Position numbers and translations under genes: made by a program | Source of the DNA: JANNRW01 sp031401815 | GTDB taxonomy: Bacteria; Desulfobacterota; Desulfuromonadia; Geobacterales; DSM-12255 | Assembly (NCBI GenBank): GCA_031401815.1 | Contig: JANNRW010000139.1 | Location: forward strand, 1-9,926 | Reading direction: 5' to 3' | DNA length: 9,926 nt | Notes under the pieces: generated by a model | Told to the model about the DNA's origin: nothing | What the model saw: the letters and a program-made list of their open reading frames with translations, nothing else | Databases searched by the model: none | Shown: positions 6,473-9,926 of the stretch, piece by piece | Numbering within the stretch: the stretch's first letter is position 1 | How the letters are laid out: each line of letters opens with the position of its first letter

Positions 6473-7305
6473 GTTTAGATTCCAGCAGCAAGGGAGACTC
6501 TTCTCATTACAGTTGTACTGGCCTGGCAGAGTCCATATTGGAGACTCTTGCAGCAAGTGGCAAAAATATAAAAAACCTTGCTATAGATGATCTGGCGCAT
6601 CTCGATGAGTTGCATGTCCGTGGCAGAAAGGCAACTATAGAGCTGCTTGCAGGCGTTTCACTCGGGCAGGAGAGCCGATTGCTTGATATCGGCTGCGGCA
6701 TTGGTGGTACAGCACGTTATCTTGCAACTACTTTTGGTTGCAGGGTAACAGGCATAGATCTGACTGCTGAGTATTGTCGTACAGCATCGCAACTCACTTC
6801 ACTACTGCGTCTTGCAGATCTGGTTGACTTCAGCCAGGCTGATGCAACTTCACTCCCTTTTCCCGACTGCATCTTCGATGGTGTCTTGACAATTCATACA
6901 GCAATGAACATTTTGCAGAAGAGCATTTTTTACAGTGAAATCCGCCGGGTGATACGACCTGGGGGTTTTATTGCCATATACGATATTCTTGCCGGTGATG
7001 GAGGTGATGTACATTTTCCGGTGCCTTGGGCAAGAACCCCTTCTTGCAGTCATCTGGTCACTCCACAAGAATTGCGCAATTTGCTGGCATCCGCCGGATT
7101 CAGGGTTTTGCACTGGCGTGATACAACTGACGAGGGGCTACAGTGGTTCAGGCGTATTTCCGGGCGCTTGGAAAACAATCCAGGTCAGCCAGCCGGTGCG
7201 AATCTTTTTTTTGGGGGAGAGTTTCCCTTGATGGCAAGTAATCAGGTTCTTAATCTTGAGGAGCGGCGTATTATTCTTGCAGAATGCATTGCAGAGCCGA
7301 TTTGA
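6469..7305 (+). CDS. Class I SAM-dependent methyltransferase (small-molecule type)
   Basis: A 278-residue Rossmann-fold methyltransferase, cytoplasmic, with no signal peptide or membrane segment. Motif I is LLDIGCGIGGTARYLA (71-86), the acidic end of strand 2 is GIDLT (95-99), motif II/III is QADATSLPFPDCIFDGV (123-139), and the post-motif loop is RPGGFIAIYDI (163-173). The helix ahead of motif I (LDELHVRGRKAT, 45-56) and the FPVPWA segment (183-188) resemble a group that includes glycine/sarcosine-type N-methyltransferases and UbiE-like enzymes. That resemblance is from memory and does not fix a substrate. The ATG overlaps the TGA of the lipoprotein gene and lacks a strong ribosome site of its own, so translation is probably coupled. 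The next gene starts 107 nt further on. Confidence 0.88.
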   Translation: MSLDSSSKGDSSHYSCTGLAESILETLAASGKNIKNLAIDDLAHLDELHVRGRKATIELLAGVSLGQESRLLDIGCGIGGTARYLATTFGCRVTGIDLTAEYCRTASQLTSLLRLADLVDFSQADATSLPFPDCIFDGVLTIHTAMNILQKSIFYSEIRRVIRPGGFIAIYDILAGDGGDVHFPVPWARTPSCSHLVTPQELRNLLASAGFRVLHWRDTTDEGLQWFRRISGRLENNPGQPAGANLFFGGEFPLMASNQVLNLEERRIILAECIAEPI

Positions 7306-7323
7306 CCCAAGCTTCAGTATGAC

Positions 7324-7340
7324 GGCCATTTGGCCTTTAT
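7324..7340 (+). terminator. Weak terminator-like hairpin after the methyltransferase gene
   Basis: GGCCA (7324-7328) pairs with TGGCC (7331-7335), leaving a 2-nt loop (or four pairs with a 4-nt loop), and TTTAT follows. The stem is short and the T-run is broken. It lies 19 nt after the methyltransferase stop, so a weak or partial terminator is plausible but not secure. Confidence 0.3.
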
Positions 7341-7401
7341 TAAGGTGTAAACCAGCAGTAGTTTATAAATTTCAATTTCAGAGTTGCATTAGAACATTTA
7401 C

Positions 7402-7407
7402 AAGGAG
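7402..7407 (+). promoter_or_regulatory. Ribosome binding site for the reductase-like gene
   Basis: AAGGAG lies 5 nt before the ATG at 7413. A second in-frame ATG at 7419 would have an 11-nt spacing, so the first start is preferred. Confidence 0.65.
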
Positions 7408-7412
7408 CTTGT

Positions 7413-8726
7413 ATGACCATGTACAATCCGATGCGCGAACTGCCTGCAGGATCGCGATACGGAAAAGGGGATATTCTCTTCATATGCGGTGAACTTTTCG
7501 GGCGCGGCTATGCCAATGGAGTTGTGGAAGAGGCCAGAAAACGCGGGATGTCGATCATAGGAACTACTGTAGGGCGTCGTGATGCTGATGGCACACTGAG
7601 ACCTCTCTCTGTATCAGAGTTAAGTGAAGCAGAAGCAACTTTAGGTGGCAAGATCATTAATATTCCACTGGAAGCCGGTTTCGATCTGCAAGCGACAGGC
7701 AATGGTGGTTCTCCTGTTGATCAGCTTAAAGGGATAAAATCTGATTCCTGGGCAGATGTTCAACTTGATTGGAACAGTATAGAAGAGTCAAGACAGCTTG
7801 GATTGAGGCGTTTCAGGTCGAATCTGGCTCTAGCCATTCAAGAGCTTGAAAAGATGCTTCCTGAAAATTCGAATCTGCTATTCGCTCATATAATCGGCGG
7901 CGGTATGCCCAGAGCCAGAATGTTGATGCCTATCTTCAACAGAGTATTCAAAGGGCAGGGGGAGAGATATCTTTCTTCGTCAGACTTCTGGAACTCAGAA
8001 CTTGGAAGACTTTGCAAGCTGAGTTTCGATGAAGTGACTGCCGATACATTTGCTCATCTGATAACAGCAACAGATTCTCTTAGAGAGGCCAGGATAAGTA
8101 AAGGCTCGAAAGTCGCATACTCTGCGTATGGCTACCATGGCTGCGAAGTACTTGTAAATGGCGAATATGTCTGGCAATCATACACTCCGTATGTGCCGGG
8201 GTGGGCAAAAGTCCGACTTGAGGAGATCGCTGAGGAGGCTGCAAAAAGAGGTATCGGTGCTACTGTCTTCAACTCACCTGAAATCCAGACTAATTCAAGT
8301 GCGATGTTCATGGGGGTCGAAATCCCTCTTTACATGTTTCTGGACGCATTGGAGAAGGAAGGTGCATGGAAGGTCTCATCAGAATTGCAGGGGGAGTGTC
8401 GGCGACTGCTTAAAGATGAGGTGAATATCAAGGAGATGCTGGCAATAGCAAACAGTTATCTTGCATCTCCGGAGCAGAGGCAATTCAGCAATATTGAAAC
8501 ATGGCCTCATCACAATACTCCTCAGCAGGCCGAATTAATGCTCAACTGTTCTGCTCACCTTGCGGGCATGAATAAAAACCCCAAAGAAATTGTATGTGCT
8601 GCTCTTTCAGCCGAGGTTGTAAAAGGGGTCGGCAAGATAATTCTTGACAGTATGTGGTTTCCGACAGCTCCTGTTTACTGGCTCAATCATGACATTATTG
8701 CAAGGAGACTGGCAGAGGATGAGTAG
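7413..8726 (+). CDS. Divergent SDR-like protein, probable FabMG-type enoyl-ACP reductase
   Basis: A 437-residue cytoplasmic protein with no signal peptide. Visible SDR features: strand 1 plus the nucleotide loop DILFICGELFGRGYANG (20-36), which holds GxxxGxG (Gly26, Gly30, Gly32) with Cys25 in the usual Thr place. Strand 2 ends in TTVGRRDADG (51-60), and Arg55/Arg56 suit NADP(H). A strand plus Gly-rich loop AHIIGGGMPRARM (158-170) follows. The SYTPYVPGWAK segment (256-266) gives Tyr257-x8-Lys266 and Tyr260-x5-Lys266. The next helix and strand end in NSPEIQT (287-293), much like the region after the catalytic Lys in enoyl-ACP reductases. At 437 residues it is far longer than FabI (about 260), with a middle insertion and a C-terminal ~120-residue part. 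From memory it matches proteins annotated 'enoyl ACP reductase FabMG family'. Activity is inferred, not shown. It stands alone, 107 nt after the methyltransferase gene and 169 nt before the peptidase gene. Confidence 0.72.
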   Translation: MTMYNPMRELPAGSRYGKGDILFICGELFGRGYANGVVEEARKRGMSIIGTTVGRRDADGTLRPLSVSELSEAEATLGGKIINIPLEAGFDLQATGNGGSPVDQLKGIKSDSWADVQLDWNSIEESRQLGLRRFRSNLALAIQELEKMLPENSNLLFAHIIGGGMPRARMLMPIFNRVFKGQGERYLSSSDFWNSELGRLCKLSFDEVTADTFAHLITATDSLREARISKGSKVAYSAYGYHGCEVLVNGEYVWQSYTPYVPGWAKVRLEEIAEEAAKRGIGATVFNSPEIQTNSSAMFMGVEIPLYMFLDALEKEGAWKVSSELQGECRRLLKDEVNIKEMLAIANSYLASPEQRQFSNIETWPHHNTPQQAELMLNCSAHLAGMNKNPKEIVCAALSAEVVKGVGKIILDSMWFPTAPVYWLNHDIIARRLAEDE

Positions 8727-8736
8727 TCCCAAAAAA

Positions 8737-8780
8737 CGGCAGTTAGCCACAGATAAAAGCCGATAACTGCCGATAAAACA
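8737..8780. repeat. Inverted repeat with 10-bp periodic repeats, T-tract on minus strand
   Basis: CGGCAGTTA (8737-8745) and TAACTGCCG (8764-8772) form a perfect 9-bp inverted repeat around an 18-nt loop. Overlapping it, GCCGATAA occurs at 8759-8766 and 8769-8776, and a weaker copy (AGATAAAAGC, 8751-8760) makes three units of 10 bp. Six A residues precede the left arm (8731-8736), so an RNA from the minus strand would read hairpin then U6. No T-run follows on the plus strand. It may be a minus-strand terminator, or a degenerate dispersed repeat of the CCACAGATAA kind. Confidence 0.55.
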
Positions 8781-8895
8781 GGAAAAACGTGAAAGAACTG
8801 GCTTCACCCATTTGGTTAAGGAGATTTATTTCACTGTTTTTGTTGTATAGGTAACAACTGTAGCTGAATATAGTACTGTTTCAGGGGGTGGGATT

Positions 8896-9735
8896 ATGAT
8901 TACAAGGTTTATCTCTTTAGCCTGCGGATTCTTGCTTTTAACCGCCTGTAGCACTGTTCCGATTACAGGACGTTCACAGCTGAATCTGATACCTGGAAGC
9001 TCCATGATGTCAATGAGCTTGCAGCAGTATGACACATTCCTGAAGGAGCATACTCTTAGTACTAACAGAGCGCAGATTGATATGGTTAAACGGGTGGGTT
9101 CACGCATCCAGAATTCGGTGGAGCGCTATTTTACCTCACAGGGGATGGGGTTACGCCTGAAAGAGTACAAGTGGGAGTTTAACCTGATTGAGGATAAACA
9201 GGTAAATGCCTGGTGCATGCCTGGCGGCAAAGTGGTTGTTTACACCGGCATCCTCCCTGTGACGCAAAGTGAAGCCGGTCTGGCAGTGGTCATGGGGCAC
9301 GAGATAGCCCATGCAATAGCGGAGCATGGCAATGAGCGTATGAGTCAGAGTCTTCTTCTCCAATTCGGAGGAGCTGCATTGGGAGAAGCCCTTGCAGCCA
9401 AACCTGAAGCGACAAGGCAGCTCTGGATGTCAGCCTATGGAGTTGGGTCAAAGTACGGAGCATTGCTCCCTTACGGTCGCCTTCAGGAGAGCGAGGCTGA
9501 TCGTCTCGGGTTGATCTTTATGGCTATGGCTGGCTATGACCCGGGTGAAGCAGTCTCTTTTTGGCAACGAATGGCATCACAAAAGAGTGGAAAGTCCCCA
9601 CCGGAGTTTCTTAGCACACACCCGTCAGATGCTACCCGGATAGAGAATATCAGACGACTGCTTCCTGATGTAGGTAAGTACTATACGAAAGATGTTCTGC
9701 CTTCTGGTAAGGTTAAAACAGCTCCAAACAGATAG
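8896..9735 (+). CDS. M48-family zinc metallopeptidase, lipoprotein
   Basis: A 279-residue periplasmic peptidase anchored by lipid. The signal MITRFISLACGFLLLTAC ends in lipobox LTAC with Cys18 as the modified residue; Ser at +2 favours the outer membrane. VPITGRSQLNLIP (21-33) is typical of this lipoprotein group. The zinc site is His135-Glu136-x-x-His139 (MGHEIAHA), with the third ligand probably Glu198 in ESEADRLG (198-205). NAWCMPGGKVVVYTGIL (104-120) and STHPSDATRIENI (240-252) are also characteristic of the YcaL/LoiP/BepA-like branch. These enzymes take part in outer-membrane protein quality control in E. coli; that role here is inferred. It lacks the TPR domain of BepA. The ATG at 8896 follows a G-rich site (AGGGGG, 8883-8888). 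Confidence 0.93.
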   Translation: MITRFISLACGFLLLTACSTVPITGRSQLNLIPGSSMMSMSLQQYDTFLKEHTLSTNRAQIDMVKRVGSRIQNSVERYFTSQGMGLRLKEYKWEFNLIEDKQVNAWCMPGGKVVVYTGILPVTQSEAGLAVVMGHEIAHAIAEHGNERMSQSLLLQFGGAALGEALAAKPEATRQLWMSAYGVGSKYGALLPYGRLQESEADRLGLIFMAMAGYDPGEAVSFWQRMASQKSGKSPPEFLSTHPSDATRIENIRRLLPDVGKYYTKDVLPSGKVKTAPNR

Positions 9736-9782
9736 AACCCGCTATTGCTTCTACCTTGACTCTCCCCTTCTGATCATTTCAC

Positions 9783-9926
9783 TTAATTATCCCTTGGACT
9801 GATAGCTGGTCGTCCAACTGCGTGCCGTAACGCTGCTGTTCCGGCAACTGCCAACCACTGGTAGATCGGTACCACCCAGAAAATAACCTTGTTTCGGGGA
9901 TCAATGTGTATGAAGAATCCGTCGAG
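9783..9926 (-). CDS. Possible 3' end of a convergent gene with a membrane segment
   Basis: Reading the minus strand inward from the right edge, one frame is open for 47 codons and ends with TAA at 9783-9785. It gives a hydrophobic stretch (VIFWVVPIYQWLAVAGTAAL, about visible residues 14-33) flanked by a polar start (HIDPRN) and a basic, polar end (RHAVGRPAISPRDN). This looks like a membrane helix followed by a short cytosolic C-terminus. A second minus-strand frame is open over a similar length, so chance is not excluded. I do not recognise a family. If real, it converges on the peptidase gene with a 47-nt gap (9736-9782), in which I see no clear terminator. Confidence 0.4.
   Translation of the reverse strand, partial: LDGFFIHIDPRNKVIFWVVPIYQWLAVAGTAALRHAVGRPAISPRDN

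Noticed and set aside
6971..7231. 86-codon plus-strand open frame inside the methyltransferase gene
   Set aside because: Out-of-frame shadow of a gene with clear motifs; no ribosome site and no recognisable protein features.
7340..7369. Possible promoter (TATAAA at 7364-7369) before the reductase gene
   Set aside because: The -35 region at an 18-nt spacing (TTAAGG) matches the consensus at only three of six positions, and AT-rich sequence makes such -10 boxes common.
7256..7492. 78-codon plus-strand open frame bridging the methyltransferase end and the reductase start
   Set aside because: Overlaps two well supported genes in another frame, has no good start signal, and the product looks random.
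8799..8818. Possible sigma-54 promoter (CTGGC...TTTGG) before the peptidase gene
   Set aside because: The -12 element lacks the required GC at the right distance from the -24 GG.
8826..9107. 93-codon minus-strand open frame over the peptidase gene start
   Set aside because: Antisense to a strongly supported lipoprotein signal and its ribosome site; no domain seen. It could only matter if the 8737-8772 hairpin really ends a minus-strand RNA.
1..9926. Mobile element, CRISPR array, toxin-antitoxin or defence system
   Set aside because: No transposase, integrase, regularly spaced repeats, nuclease or small toxin/antitoxin pair was seen; most of the window is conserved core genes.

Overview
The window looks like a bacterial chromosome segment, most likely from a Desulfuromonadota/Geobacterales-type organism. 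That placement is inferred from the RpoA, SecY and S4 protein character, the secY-adk-map-rpmJ gene order, and two lipoproteins with Gram-negative style signal peptides. It is not proven. Every convincing gene except one partial candidate at the right edge is on the + strand.

Positions 1-5494 are the distal end of the spc/alpha ribosomal operon: secY (5' truncated by the window edge), adk, map, rpmJ, rpsM, rpsK, rpsD, rpoA, rplQ. Gaps are 3-32 nt, and a strong Rho-independent terminator at 5519-5549 ends the block. Together these genes supply the protein-export channel, adenylate kinase, N-terminal Met removal, four small- and large-subunit ribosomal proteins, the RNA polymerase alpha subunit and L17. 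Four of these genes (adk, map, rpsM, rpsD) start with TTG. There is no infA between map and rpmJ. L36, S4 and adenylate kinase all carry the complete four-ligand zinc site of their families. L17 has an unusual C-terminal tail of about 50 residues.

Positions 5495-7305 follow the terminator. A short intergenic stretch holds a hairpin between two 11-bp direct repeats. It is followed by a two-gene unit: a secreted lipoprotein with five propeller-like repeats (TTG start at 5636) and a class I SAM-dependent methyltransferase joined to it by an ATGA overlap.

Positions 7306-8726 hold a 437-residue protein with clear but divergent short-chain dehydrogenase/reductase signatures: a GxxxGxG nucleotide motif, an Arg pair after strand 2, and a Tyr/Lys pair with enoyl-reductase-like spacing. 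It resembles what I remember as the FabMG-type enoyl-ACP reductase family. It is the most interesting gene here.

Positions 8727-8895 are non-coding. They carry a 9-bp inverted repeat and a 10-bp-period repeat whose only T-tract lies on the minus strand. A periplasmic M48 zinc metallopeptidase lipoprotein follows (8896-9735). The last 144 nt are open on the minus strand and may be the 3' end of a convergent gene with a membrane segment. I found no CRISPR array, tRNA, rRNA, insertion sequence or phage gene, and nothing that clearly amounts to a new multi-gene system.
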